A stretch of DNA of 64,000 nucleotides from Amphiduros pacificus (GCA_949316495.1 OX439000.1:13708834-13772833), one strand, 5' to 3'. Positions 36,501-52,229 are shown, counted from the stretch's first letter. Notes: a model not told the origin generated them from the letters alone. Numbers and translations are program-made.

Positions 36501-37367
36501 AACAGGGTGGGGAATAAGAAGAGGATCGTTGAATGGTCACCATAGATAACTACCTGCTGATTGTCAACAGGGTGGGGAATAAGAAGAGGATCGTTGAATG
36601 GTCACCGTAGATAACTACCTGCTGATTGTCAACAGGTTGGGGAATAAGAAGAGGATCGTTGAATGGTCACCGTAGATAACTACCTGCTGATTGTCAACAG
36701 GGTGGGGAATAAGAAGAGGATCGTTGAATGGTCACCATAGATAACTACGTGCTGATTGTCAACAGGGTGGGGAATAAGAAGAGGATCGTTGAATGGTCAC
36801 CGTAGATAACTACCTGCTGATTGTCAACAGGTTGGGGAATAAGAAGAGGATCGTTGAATGGTCACCGTAGATAACTACCTGCTGATTGTCAACAGGGTGG
36901 GGAATAAGAAGAGGATCGTTGAATGGTCACCATAGATAACTACGTGCTGATTGTCAACAGGGTGGGGAATAAGAAGAGGATCGTTGAATGGTCACCGTAG
37001 ATAACTACCTGCTGATTGTCAACAGGGTGGGGAATAAGAAGAGGATCGTCGAATGGTCACCGTAGATAACTACCTGCTGATTGTCAACAGGGTGGGGAAT
37101 AAGAAGAGGATCGTTGAATGGTCACCATAGATAACTACCTGCTGACTGTCAACAGGGTGGGGAATAAGAAGAGGATCGTTGAATGGTCACCATAGATAAC
37201 TACGTGCTGATTGTCAACAGGGTGGGGAATAAGAAGAGGATCGTTGAATGGTCACCGTAGATAACTACCTGCTGATTGTCAACAGGGTGGGGAATAAGAA
37301 GAGGATCATTGAATGGTCAACGTAGATAACTACGTGCTGATTGTCAACAGGGTGGGGAATAAGAAGA
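33530..37367. repeat. 65-bp minisatellite, about 59 copies
   Basis: The unit runs TCGTTGAATGGTCACCGTAG, ATAACTACCTGCTGATTGTC, AACAGGGTGGGGAATAAGAA, GAGGA (65 bp). There is virtually no length variation over 3.8 kb and only one to three substitutions per unit. Variants are grouped: CTGCCGATTG only in the first third, CAATGTAGATAATTA in three adjacent units near 34400-34530, and CGGGATGGGG at scattered places. The first unit (from about 33515) is diverged and touches the LINE tail. Confidence 0.97.
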
Positions 37368-40300
37368 GACTAATTAAATAGACAGTAACTGCTTGTAAAT
37401 AGGATGATGTATAAGAGGAGTGTCCTTGGATAGATGCATAAAGAGATAACACCCAGCTGACGGAACTGGTTGAAATGACATGATTTGGATGTAAAATCTA
37501 GATATGGTTTGTGGTAAACTGGTAGAATATTGCTTACGAGTTTCTGAGATTTCATCTAAAAATCCATGTGGTTTTCATGTGGCCTGTCTGTAGGGATAAG
37601 AAGCCGTTTTATATTCTCTGAATTCATTACATTTAGTTGTTAATTTAGACGAACTTTCTTGTATCAATTAAGACTGAGGATAAGGTTTGTTGAATGATGT
37701 ATTCACATAAGGGTTGTTCAAATATATATTTGATATCACCAATCGCGCTTCACATGAACTGCAATATGGAGGGTATGGCATCTCGATAAATGCGCTTCAT
37801 TAAGATATATAATAAGATAATGCAGACTTGTAGGATTCACACACAGAGACCCATCTCTTGTACCTGATCGTGAAAGGTTTACATTACAGACGCTGATTAT
37901 GGTCTTTATTGCAGTGGGTAACACATTTTGTCAAGGACAGGAAGCACTTGTTTTCGAGATAAAGTCTGATATTTTTTTCTACTCAAAAGGATATTTCCTT
38001 TTTCAAAACCTTGCAAAAAGAAATTAGTAAGCCACTTTGGCAATGAATCCTTGAATCAGGAAAAAAAAGATAAACTAAAAGATGCTCTAAACTCATCAAA
38101 CTTTGTTAACATTTAAACAAATAATAAAAATGATTGAACATTAATTTTCTATTTGTAAAAGGTGGACTATGAGCTTGTTTGTCTCTTTGCCTTTAATTTT
38201 GACCTTGATTTCTTCACTGACCATTTATGGTATTTATCTTTGCTGTATATGGCAGGTCATTTCTTCCACAGTCCTTGTATAGCTCATACTTGTGCACCTG
38301 ATTCAGCTTTATATGTTGTGTATTTTGATAAATGAACTATTTTTAGATATAGGCTTAGCCATACTTTGGTTCCAAATTTTTCCTCGTGTTTAGTAAATAT
38401 AAAAAAACAAAAACAAAATATTTGAAGACAAACTATTTTGAGGACAGTGAATGAAGCAAGCTTGGGCTAAATAAGTTTTAATTTCGGTAGACACCCAAAA
38501 TATTCTTAACAAAATCTTCTCATTGAACATAACCTACACATTAAATCAATTATCTCAGGGTCCCGTTTCTGGTGAATATGGTTCTTTGCTATCTTTATTT
38601 CAGTTATATGGCATCACTTTAGACCATTTACAGTTAACATCATTTCCGTTACAAACGTGACACATAGGTTCATAAGAGTCAAATCCCATTTATGTTTCAT
38701 TTCCGATTTGACTGTAGATGAATATCGAATGTAGGCGATATTATGTTACTCTTGTTTGAAGCCGAAATCACCACATATATCTAAAAAAATTCCAATCAAA
38801 GCCCTGCCTTAAAATATCTATTTTTCAATTTATTAAACAGACCGATTTCATGCATTTGTCTGATTTGAAACACCCACATATTTTCTCCAGATCGGTTTGA
38901 TCATGATCTTTTCAAATATAGTCTTTGAGCAGCGAAAACCTATTTCATTTAGAGAGAAATTCATTAAACAGCAATCATAGGTCAGAATTGTTTCTGTCAA
39001 ATTTAAAGAAATCATTGAACGAAACATCTTTATTTTTTAATTTTACATAGAAGAATTGGAGGTAATTGGATGAGGGCTTTGTTGTCATTTACGTGAATAA
39101 AAATATATAATTTTATGAATTAGAAATGCAGTCTAAAGTGGAAGGTAAAGTTCGGTCTGGGATGAGAAATGTCATTTATTTTGTGATGTTGTGCTGTTTG
39201 GATACAATCCTTAATTCTCCAATCTTCAATCTTTCGCAGATTACCTTTGTCCAATACAAATCCATTAATGTACAAATTTACTCACCTCAAATTAAGGATT
39301 ACGAAAATCGATCTTGTTTCCGGACCTTTGTTTGATTCATTTGGCCTATCCTAGTCAAACCACCAGCTTGTTATGCATAACATTTTGCATTTGGTGAATT
39401 TAGCAAATAATCCAGATATTGCATGCTCCCGGACTACAATCATTGTTTGATTTAGAAACCGTTTAAAAAAATTGTGACGATGAATCATGACGTGATTTGT
39501 ACGTCAGGGAAAATACCTGATATTAATATTGGAGGTAAAATACTGGAGCAAGGAAGAGTCGTAGGGATTTTAAAAAATGTTCTCAGTTAGGCAAAAACAT
39601 TCTCGCCTATATATTCTGTATGCCGCACGATCATTTGTGTAACGATAGCTTAGCTGCGAAAGTTTTTAAAAACATTGTGGCCGTGAATTAGTCGACGAGT
39701 GGTTCAGGGGTAACAAAATGGTACTTTGTATTATTACATAGGTAGTATTCAATTACTACCTCTGCAGTCATTGCCCTATATTTGATACCATTCTAAAATA
39801 ATTCCCCAAGATATAAATACTTACCTTGCTCACAAAAATATCAGCAAATCTGAATTGACCAACATCAGGTCATAAACTGTAATCAGGTGTCATTAACTGA
39901 AAATCAGTACTACTGGTACAAACTACTGGTACAAAGCAAATCTAGTTATATTCTTTTACGAATCAGCTCACAGCCATATTTTTATGAATACTGATAAACT
40001 TTTGCGGTCGATTCTGTGCGCACCTTTATACCTTTGGTGGCAGAGACTGATGTGATAGAAAAGCTATGGAGGGTAACAAATTGGCGCCACAATACATATT
40101 TATGTAAAGATCTCCACTGGTAATTTGTATGAAGACATTATTTATGTAAGTCTTATTCTATATTTAATTTCTTGATGCTTGTCTATATATTCAGATTCAT
40201 GTATTGATATTGACCAGAATAACACACCTCAAGAGAGGGAATATTCCACAGAAAAATACAACATACCAGGAATAATGATCATATATCAAAAGGAAGCAAA

Positions 40301-42066
40301 GGTGGCAAAGATGTCATAACTAAATGATGATGGTCAGTCCATGGGTCAAGTCTGTCTGGGGTCTGAGTCACATCAGATCCCATATCAAAGATGAAACAAG
40401 ATATTAAGCATTCTCTTCTTTTCGTTCCAACAGATGTATATATTTGAGATAACTGATACCTAATACGCTTGTTTTACAGCATCTATCAGATTTACATTTT
40501 TTTTTCATCTGTTTCGTTTTTATGGAAATATCAAGGAAATATGGCATTCCAAACTAGTGTTTGTATCTCATTACACAGTCGGGGCACATCCTATTGTCAA
40601 AGATTGATTATATGTTTTGTGTTTCACATACTGTATTTGGGCATGACAGATATAATATGACAAAACAGATGTGAAATCATAAAAGCATCAAGGAAAGGTT
40701 AAAAGGACAAGACAAAGTGCATTAATTCAAAACTATATACATAGGAACAATATGTGGCATTTTGATGTCGACCCGTAAGCGCAATCATAGTTTCTACGTC
40801 TAACATAAGTTTAATTCAATTTTATCAGATAAGATAAAAGCAATTATTTGCGATCTGGCAGGAGGTCAAACCTTTACTGGTAGATTCCTCGTCGATGTCT
40901 CTTAATGCATAAATATCAGCGGAGATTCATGTTTGTGTTGTATTGAAACAAAAACAATTTGCTGTATAAACAATACTCATTTCAGATAAGTGATCCACAC
41001 AAAGATGAGATGGACACGCTTGGTATATTTGATTAATATGTACGATTCATGTGCCAATGTGCATTGAGGTAAATACATTATTTACAGGAAGTCTTTAGAG
41101 TGTAGAATACTGCATCCACCTACACTGTCCTAATAGATCGTCAATAGAACACACACAAACTACAAACAATGCCATGTTGTAGAACTGTTGTCAAGGTGAC
41201 ATAAAATTAATTAAAAAAAAACCCTGGATGTTGAAATCCGTGAACTTGAAGTATGAGAAAATGGGATATGTTTGGTCGAAATAAATCTTTGGACGCAGAT
41301 TGCAATTTCTGTATGAAGATTGTATGAAATTATATGTTATATGTAATTGTATTAAGTGCATTTGTGTAAAACCGGTAAACAATAAATGGTTCTTTATAAT
41401 TTCCAATTTGCATTTATATGGATCAGACGTACTCTTCGATTTCAGAATATAACACTCAAATGAATTTTCTACATTTTCCTGTTACGTGTCTTCATTTTCT
41501 TTGACAAAAAAGCATTATTACTCCTATTTATTACTCTATATTAATTATATCGTAACAAGAAGGACCACAAAATTGAGCGAGCATCGTCTTGTTTATGAGA
41601 CAATGGGAAAATGAGCAATTATGGAAACAAAAGGTATTTTGTCTGCAGCGTTATACGGACCCAGAAGATTAAATGTATTTTACACATTTATGACTATGTC
41701 TTTATCCTGCGGACTAATCAATTTGTCATGCAATTTACTTAAGCCTAAAAGTATCCATATTGTATATTTGGTGTCCACCATCTGCATTAGAGTTTGTCGT
41801 TTCTTGATTACATACACTACTTGTAAAAATAGTACGCTTGTGTATATCAGACCCAACAGTAACAGTGAAATGTATGCTCCTAATACTTAGAATGATACAC
41901 CGTAAAACAACTACAGATATTTATAATGCAAACTTTTTCCAAAATCCAACTTTTGTACAACTTTGTGAATGTAAGTCTCGCATGGTAATAACCAATAAAT
42001 GTTCTCTCATCGCATTGTTAAACAAGAAAAAGTGGTGCTCCACATGTAACACGGATGCGAAAAAAA
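37368..42066. other. AT-rich stretch without a supported gene
   Basis: No coding or RNA gene is seen in nearly 4.7 kb. All open frames are under 90 codons and lack family resemblance or splice context. Confidence 0.5.
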
Positions 42067-42152
42067 TTAACAAACAAAACAAAAATTACAATAAACAAAA
42101 CAAAAATTACAGCAAACAAAACAAAAATTACAACAAACAAAAAAAAAATTAA
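42067..42152. repeat. 21-bp tandem repeat, about 4 copies
   Basis: The unit is AAACAAAACAAAAATTACARC, with the last copy reduced to an A-run. It lies 0.3-0.4 kb before a CpG-richer islet. Confidence 0.9.
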
Positions 42153-42478
42153 ATAAACCACAACAAAATACATTTAAACACAAACAATCATTGTAAACTG
42201 ATGGGGTAGTTGAAATTATTTTTATTCATCTTTTAAAAACATTTAATTTGGTATATGAACGATCTTTTTAGCACAACTTTCTGCAAAGATATGCCTTTCC
42301 AGGCTCAATTACGTAACTTGCTGTATTATCGCTCAGGCGCTATCGCAAATCATCGGAGATCAGACGGTCGCATGTCATTTCTGTTCTGTCCGATTTACAC
42401 CAAATTTGAACTAAACTTACTGAAAATTCCTTGTTCTAGCGATTGGGAAGCATTTTAAAGAGATAATTTAATGCAGCG

Positions 42479-42694
42479 ATGGACGAACACGATGACATCG
42501 TTTTGAACGTTCTGCTTTGTTTACATGACGCACTTCTTTTCTTTTGTTCACTTCTTTTAGATATGTATTCATTCGCCGGACGCATGCGCGAATTGGAATC
42601 TTTCGCAAGCAGACGACGAACACTCCACAGTGGCGTCAGTTGCTTTAACAATTATGACTACAGAAAAAACCGAATTACAACCCTCAGGAAATGA
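42479..42694 (+). CDS. possible 71-residue ORF with a membrane-like segment, unrecognised
   Basis: The ATG has a good context (GCGATGG). Residues about 7-30 are hydrophobic (VLNVLLCLHDALLFF…), followed by a basic part (FASRRRTLHS). A 72-codon frame on the opposite strand is just as long, so coding is unproven. It could be a small single-pass protein, an upstream ORF or chance. Confidence 0.22.
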   Translation: MDEHDDIVLNVLLCLHDALLFFCSLLLDMYSFAGRMRELESFASRRRTLHSGVSCFNNYDYRKNRITTLRK

Positions 42695-42728
42695 CTACCC
42701 ATTTCCCATGATCGTACCGATCACAGAA

Positions 42729-42803
42729 TAACACAGATAGTTCCAATTTTTGACAATGATTGCCTATCGGCAATCATTGTCAAAAAAGGAACCATCCGTG
42801 TTA
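42729..42803. repeat. fold-back element: 36-bp imperfect inverted repeat with 4-base loop
   Basis: The left arm 42729-42764 (TAACACAGATAGTTCC … TTGACAATGATTGCC) and right arm 42769-42803 pair around the loop TATC. The inner 15+ bases match exactly; the outer part has a few mismatches and one length difference. RNA from it would form a stable hairpin. It may be a tiny fold-back transposon or two facing terminal repeats. Confidence 0.85.
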
Positions 42804-42839
42804 CAAAAAAAGCCGAAGAAGAACTATGGTGGAGGTAAG

Positions 42840-45800
42840 TGGAGCACAAAGTAGAAGATGGTGGCATTAACATAGAGATTTGTTTTTTTTTCTTTGTGAT
42901 GCAGTGTGTTATATCAATATTGAAATCCTTTCAGTTTATCTTTTTTATATTACATTTGAGTATTATTCACAAGGACTGAGTAAAACTATTACCAAAATTA
43001 CTACTTGATTGTTTGCAAGCTGTATCGCACTTATCATAGAGTCTAAGGATTTCTCTTTTGCATTGCCATACATAAGCACAAAATTAATAATTTTGGCAAA
43101 CATAAATGAGACATTGGTTGGGAACCTTATCGTCAGAATTTGCCCATCTTTCTCAATCATACCTAAACTAATTGTTCATCTTAACTATGTATGATTGATC
43201 TACATGATTTAAACGTATATCAATTATTAAGACATGTTGATGATTAGGTACTTAGTATTTATGAAAACACAATGAATTGACCGGGATCCGACTATTCAAT
43301 TAATATATTTGATTTATCGACCGACAAGGCTTGGCAAATACTATTAAATGGCGAGAGAGTATTTGTAAAATACACAAATTTAACAACATGAAATGACGTG
43401 AAGAAACCTTTTGTCTAAATCACAGCAAGGTAATTGCTAGTTTCTGTCCTATCATGATATTAAAGACTTGTTAACCCGTAGCAAATCGGTGAAATGAGGA
43501 GACTCAATTGAAATCATAAATTCTCTTTGTCTTCATGTGCGTTTAACTCCGATTCGTATAAAACAGACAAATTAGGACTGTGTAATGGATTTTATCTCTT
43601 GTGTTATTTGAGACACCCAATAGAGGTTCAGAGCTTACCGTTAACTTTGACAAAGTTGCTTTATTAACCATGATGAACCTACTGAAAATTAGCTCAAATA
43701 AACCCAACCTCTCGCATGTTTTAATTTGAGACGAAAGATAAAATTACAAATCACGAATGGCGACAGAAAGGTTCACATAGGCTCGAAGACGGAACGAAGA
43801 TAAAGGATAAAACAGCGGCCTTGTTTGACATTAAGAAATTTTAAGTTGGTTTGACAAGGAGACCAAAATCAATATGTAAAAGAATGTGTTATTGTTCATG
43901 GATGATATGAGAAGCAAACTCCATGATGATTTCATGCCAGATACAGAGTATGTGACAGGAGGTGAATACAATGCTACCCTGTAAACTGCGTGCTTGAAAG
44001 CTGAGATGACTGTGGGATTAACGACTAAGACCTGTTGCATGTCAGTGATTGTTGCTGGCTAGACTCCTGAACCCTATCAATGTTACACCAGAGGAACAGA
44101 TCCTTGAAACAAGTGAGAGGAATCCTGCACTTTTTGTTAAAACAAAAAACTTTGCCGAATCACCCTTTTGACCTTATTTATGTATGGCTTAAGTATTTTT
44201 TTTTCGGTATGACTTCCAATTGTGTTATGAAAATTGTTTTGAAATATTTTATTTATGATATATAAAGTCTAAAAAGGGTTAGGATTAATAACAATTTTAC
44301 CACATATTATATGTTTATGTTCCTTCTATATGTCCTTTTATATGAAAAATAAATAGTAATATCATGTAAACCTTAAATCTATGATGGCTGCTATTTATGC
44401 CTCGGATAATTTGATATTTTCAGAAATATTCTATCTAATTTAGAAATTACACTGTGAATAGTGTTTAGAAGAAAGTGAAACATATCGCCAATCTGCCCCG
44501 TCGAATGCAAGAACCACTCAATCGGGCTAATACATACACACCTCCTTCTGAATAAAGCTAAACTTCCTGAGTGTAATCAGTTGAGATATGTCATTGACAT
44601 TCAATGCACCATGATATCAAATATCAATTGTTATTTTGATACCCAGAAGCGCACATCATGCCCCAAAATGCTTTATTTGTGAACAACTTACAAACATTTG
44701 CGTGTTACTGCCAATAGATGAGAGTCACTACATCATGATTCCATTCTCAGGTGAGAATCAACTTCAGGCAATAAGAGAATGTATTGCTTGGAAAAAACCA
44801 TGTGTACACGTGTTTTACACATAGTCCTGATTGTGTCAACTGGGAGTGAAGTAACATTCATGTTAGGCCCTAAAGAGATTTTAATGCAATATTCTACAAC
44901 AATTGGCTACAGCTATCATAAATGATTTTCCCGGTAACGAATGCGGGCAATTACATTCTTCACTATGTCCTATGCGGCTTTGTAATCCACCACGACTGTT
45001 ACTTTCTCCAGACTGTTCCTCTCAACTCCAACGTCAGGTAAATTCACTTATGGAGAGAAACACGTCATGAAAAACCATGACAAGTTACATACTTAAAAAA
45101 ATTAAAGGTCTAAACCAAGGTTTAATTGGCTAGGTGAAACCTCTCAGTACTGCCTAAACACCATTCTAATCACTTTTTTAATCAAACAATTGGAACTCAC
45201 CTGGCAAGAAACGAGTATCTTCTGCTAATATTTGCGTTTCCGAAGTTCTTATTTTTAAAAATAAGATTAAAGAATTAAATTAATTTCTAGTTGGAAACTG
45301 TTGAAATTAAACGGTGGATCGATTATAAATTAATAGAAAAAATTAAAAGAGGATATGCCATTCAACAAATATGGTATTACTCATACTATAAGTGTAAGTT
45401 ACATGCATCTATAAATTTAACCTCATCCTACTCTATAAATCTAACTCTACTCCAAGCATAGAATTTGACAAATATTGTCAAAAGGGCCTAAATATTGTAG
45501 TGAATTTGATGAATGAGCGGCCACATCTGTCAGGAACCCACGGCCAACATCACAAAGCCAACACCTGGTGTGTCTGAGGGGGCAAGCCATGGTCAGTAAT
45601 GAGTGCTAGCTAATCCGGCTATTTCTTCATCAGTTGAACTATTTTACTACTAAATGCATAACAAATTCTCCTTGCACTCCAGCGCTCTACGTCCCAGAAA
45701 GTCTTTGTGTTTGTGTCTTGTAAGTGAGTCTTGTTTCTGTTAAATCTCGCCTCTGGTGTAATGAGGAGTCCACAAAGCTGGGGCGTCTCCTTACCATCAA

Positions 45801-45897
45801 ACTGTCTTTAAGCAACAAGCATCTAATATAATTTGTTATTTCCTAATTGCATCAGACTGTTTACAATGTGTGTTTTGTGCATATATTACCCCTACAG
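42840..45897. other. AT-rich stretch without a supported gene
   Basis: No gene is seen. The stretch 45510-45640 is less AT-rich and holds E-box-like CATCTG and ACACCTGGTGT, a possible enhancer. Otherwise featureless. Confidence 0.4.
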
Positions 45898-46044
45898 GTG
45901 GATGAAGCAGACCTAATCGTGTGTGAGACACCCTCCACTAAGAAGATCCGCGGAGCAGTGAATATGTATGTGGACTTAAGCTTGTCCATAAAGGCTCACA
46001 TAGTAAATGACACACTCAGCTTCTCATCAAGAAATATTCATTAA
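45898..46044 (+). other. candidate coding exon, unrecognised
   Basis: An acceptor-like ATTACCCCTACAG ends at 45897. The following open frame reads VDEADLIVCETPSTKKIRGA and on to a TAA at 46042-46044; a possible donor (CATA|GTAAAT) occurs before the stop. The residue make-up and the less AT-rich composition suggest coding, but no family is recognised. It may belong with the exon candidates at 53.7-58.9 kb. Confidence 0.25.
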
Positions 46045-46712
46045 CAAAGATTCCTGAAGGGCCATGTAGCATCAACAAAGTCATCAACACCGAGTCGGCA
46101 CTGTCATCATATATTAAGCAAACTGCACATCGCTGATCAGGAAGGGCATCAAAAAGGACAGAGTTAGAACAGAGAGAAAAGTAGCATATATCAGAGGGCA
46201 AAAGGGAGTGTGTTATTCCCTGTCGCCTTTACATACAAGTGTGTGTGCATGATGAAGGTAATATGTTGTTTGGCATCTAAATAGGATTTGGAGACCCATG
46301 ATTTTGTGGCTGATTCGAAGCTTGTTAGGAGAGAACGCATCGCTATTCCAGAAACTCAAATAAATTGTTGTCCAACTATCTCATATCAAGATGAATAAAA
46401 TGAGATATTTTCATCTGACAGGATTACAGAATATATGTGCATGTTTACATATTACAATAAGAATAGTACAGTGTATTGTATCAAAAACTTTGGAAATATG
46501 ATCATTCTGAGAAAGGTTTACAGCTGTATGCACCATAATAATTTCATTGAAAGGGCTCAACACAAAGATTAGTTTATCTTGATAAAAATGAAATATAAAA
46601 AGCCTTGATCCTGTTTTTTTAAAAAGCATTTTACTCCCAATCATTAGTTTCATCATGATGTGAGACCAGCTTGGGTAGCGCAATAAGTGAACCAGTATAC
46701 TCAGATTTGTGT

Positions 46713-46985
46713 TTGAATGTAATAGTTTTTACGTCGCTTTCATCATTTTTCGGTTATATCATAGCAAGACCTACTTATAGGTAGTACTGCCTCACTGTTA
46801 CAGGCCCTTGACATGACAACCAACCCAGTCACAGATTTACAAAGACGATTGGTTAATCCTTAAGGTGAGGGTCTCATGAGAAAACGTACCATAAATTCAA
46901 TACCAGCATATCCTGGAATCGAACCGTGGACCTTGGATCATTACAGGGGAACTGGTGCCCTTAACAACCAAAACCTGGAGCAAGA
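46713..46985 (-). mobile_element. tRNA-derived SINE, old degenerate copy
   Basis: It shows the same body as the other copies (AGACCTACTTATAG, CCTTGACATGACAACC, CACAGATTTACA, then a B-box remnant near 46918), but with many substitutions and a ruined head. No target duplication is evident. Confidence 0.8.
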
Positions 46986-49544
<2,559 letters not shown>

Positions 49545-49625
49545 CTTGCCACAAACCCTAGGGTTACAGACACCTTCTTATGAGATATATGAACTACTTT
49601 TTGTTCCCCAACTCAGAAAACGAAG

Positions 49626-49890
49626 CCACGGGCATTGGCGCAGTTGATTAGAGAGCAAACTTATTAGCACCTGTTCCTCTATGATGATCCAAACGTCGTC
49701 GGCATGCCAAAATTTCATTCATGTTACAATTTGTCACATAAGCTGAGGCCCGTGCTTGAAGGAGGAACTTGTTATCCTTGTAAATGTCAAAGACCTGTGA
49801 CATGCCAATTCAGCTAGGAGCACTGTATCTGCTACAAGTAGGTCTTGTCATGAAATAACAAAAATGACATTGACGATGATGTAAAAAAAA
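49626..49890 (+). mobile_element. tRNA-derived SINE, old degenerate copy
   Basis: The head (CACGGGCATTGGCGCAGTTG) and body (ATCTGCTACAAGTAGGTCT) are recognisable. The B-box is damaged by a deletion near 49700. No clear target duplication is present. Confidence 0.85.
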
Positions 49891-51690
49891 CAGCAATATA
49901 TATATGTATAATTTAAATTAAGGACACAAGCCATTCTTGAATGCATATAAATCTATTCTGTTCTCCTAACAAAATAAATCTTCCTACACTAATATATATA
50001 GTCAATAATCAATTCACAAATCAATTTACATTCTGCACCCAGTAACCATGAATATACACCCAATCATGGCTGCTAACTAATCACCAGTCCTAATTAGCTC
50101 CGAGCTCATTAATTGAGTAATTAATTAATATATTTAATACATGGCCGAACACCACTCAGCGCCTCGTAACTGGACAATGGTATAAATTGGCGCGCTCGCC
50201 TTTAAGTACCCAGACGCTCCCTGCGTCACTGCAGGCTGGAGGGTCGTGCCATGCTGGTACCTGATCCCCTTAGTATTCCCTGCTTTAAACATCTTTACCT
50301 ACCGTAAAGTCTACTATATATGCTGTACCTAGTCTTTAAACCCCGGTGTCCTTTTCCCAATGAAATGTTATCTTAGCCCTTTCTCCTACACATTGAGGTG
50401 AATGGCTTACCACTCACAGACTCATCGACAAACATTATGAAGAGGTCACTTTACTGGCCATTACGTTTTGGTTCAACACATTTATGCATTAGATAAAATA
50501 CTGTCGCATGATGTTTTGCCGAATAATGTTAAGTTGAAGACAATATATTTTATATATTTTATCTTGGTCATCTTAACATTTCAAACTATGGTGAAGAAAG
50601 GTGTTGATGCCTTCACGCCTGTTACAATTAACGGCCATTAAATTGTGTAAAACCTGTGGGGTATTTTGTTACTTTCGCCATTTGAAACTCAAATTTTGAA
50701 AATGGGATATTCCCAGTATGTTTTGTAAACTTCCTATTGGTATGTATAGCAGAAATGTTGAAACTTCCTTTATTTTCAACATGGGGTATTAGCGAATCAT
50801 TTTGTAATTAAACTATGTAAGTTATGTAATCATTATGTTCACAGTGATATAATCATATCAACCCATTTGAAACTCTCATTGATCCATTCCACATGAAAAG
50901 AATGTGTTCATTGGGAAATGCACCAAAGCATGAACATTTTATTTTTGATTTCTGATGTTGGATTCTCACGCTCAGTGTTGGACTGCATACATATGTTATG
51001 TAGTGCAGCTCCTGTTTGGTAGAAAAAGTTCCATGATGACAAAGCCTCCACCCAAAATATAATGATGTGTAATCAACATCCCAAAAATCTTAAATTATAT
51101 GTGAAACTCAGTTCGCACTCTTTTAGAATATACATACATAACTGGAATGCTTACGAAAGTAGTTTTCTTGTTTTTTTGCAAATATGGCAGCTTAACTTCT
51201 CTTAGCAATTTAAATTGATATGCAGAACAATTAAACATTTTATTTAAGTCATCAGATACAATGATAAAATAATCAAGTTTAATTCCGAATATTCCTTTCC
51301 ATATTTATCACAATTCACAAGCTATGCCACCTTATTATGGTAAAATCACACATTTGAACATTTGAATGATTACAAGGGCAAAAGGTCATGATGAATACCA
51401 AAGTGCAAGGGGAAAACTGATGGATCCTTGCCATGGCGATTTATCATTATGACATTGGGAGCATACATTGTTTTCCAACCTTCTGATATCAATCTCTTTT
51501 GTATCAGTCTCTGTTATTTCATCAGTCTTTAATCAGATTCGTCTTGAAGCAAACATTTCATAAGCTGCTTGATATATAATTTAATGATTGGATCAATGTC
51601 AAAGCACCTTACCATATATCGTGCATATTTATTCATGCCATAACTTGGTGGTTTGTAAATTCATTCATGTCATAACTAGGTTGTTTACCT
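49891..51690. other. intergenic stretch with a homeodomain-site cluster
   Basis: No gene is supported. At 50090-50135 the sequence packs four or more TAATTA/ATTAAT cores (CCTAATTAGC, TCATTAATTGAGTAATTAAT). This is followed by a CpG-richer stretch with TATAAAT at 50180-50186 and GGCGCGCTCGCC. It could be a conserved enhancer or a promoter on the plus strand. The remainder is AT-rich and featureless. Confidence 0.35.
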
Positions 51691-51691
51691 A

Positions 51692-52222
51692 AATAATAAT
51701 AATATCTTTATTCGCTCATAAAACATGGCAATGTAAGTTTTACAATCATTGGTTTCAAAAAGTGATTTAAAAATTTATATAAAATCATTTTTTGGTTATA
51801 TGTAAAATAAAGTCATTAATATCATTATCAGACAAGAGTTCACATGATTTTAAACCATCCCGTACTTCAATCATCATCTCGATTAATGCCTTCATATCAT
51901 TAATTGTCTCTGCAGACGCAGATGCTCTCCAATCATTACCAATCTTATAGACAGACTTGCTAACATTTAAATCATAGTCATACGATATTTCACAATAATT
52001 TATACCAGAATTAGACCATGGATTCTTTGGTGTTAAATTAGCCACACTTTTAGGACACATATTTTCCACGTGTAACGGAAGGCTTGGTGGACAGCTAAGG
52101 TATGAAAACCATTTGTCCTCTGCTTTTACCAATATTTTCGTCTCAAACAAATTATTGATTGGCTGTAATATCTCATAAGGCGAAACCTCATGTGCTTTTG
52201 TACTGTCACATACGGTGAAATA
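51692..52222 (-). other. 145-codon open stretch, possible last exon or retroelement 3' end
   Basis: The minus strand is open from 52222 to a stop at 51785 but has no early ATG; a start could come from splicing at TTACAG (near 52162). The product (…FETKILVKAEDKWFSYLS … ETINDMKALIEMMIEVRDGL…) looks protein-like and hydrophilic but matches nothing I know. Downstream on this strand come AATAAA (51712-51707) and an (ATT)n run at 51703-51692, an end typical of LINE-type elements. So it is either a LINE fragment with an unusual C-terminus or a host terminal exon. Confidence 0.35.
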
Positions 52223-52229
52223 CTACTTG

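Larger units (their letters stand above)
42290..42834 (+). other. CpG-richer islet with possible first exon
   Basis: This is a short GC/CpG-richer segment in AT-rich surroundings. It ends in a consensus splice donor, TGGTGGAG|GTAAGTGG (42834/42835). It contains an ATG frame (42479-42694) and a fold-back (42729-42803). It may be the promoter and first exon of a plus-strand transcript leading to the exon candidates at 45.9 and 53.7-58.9 kb, but nothing physically links them. Confidence 0.3.
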
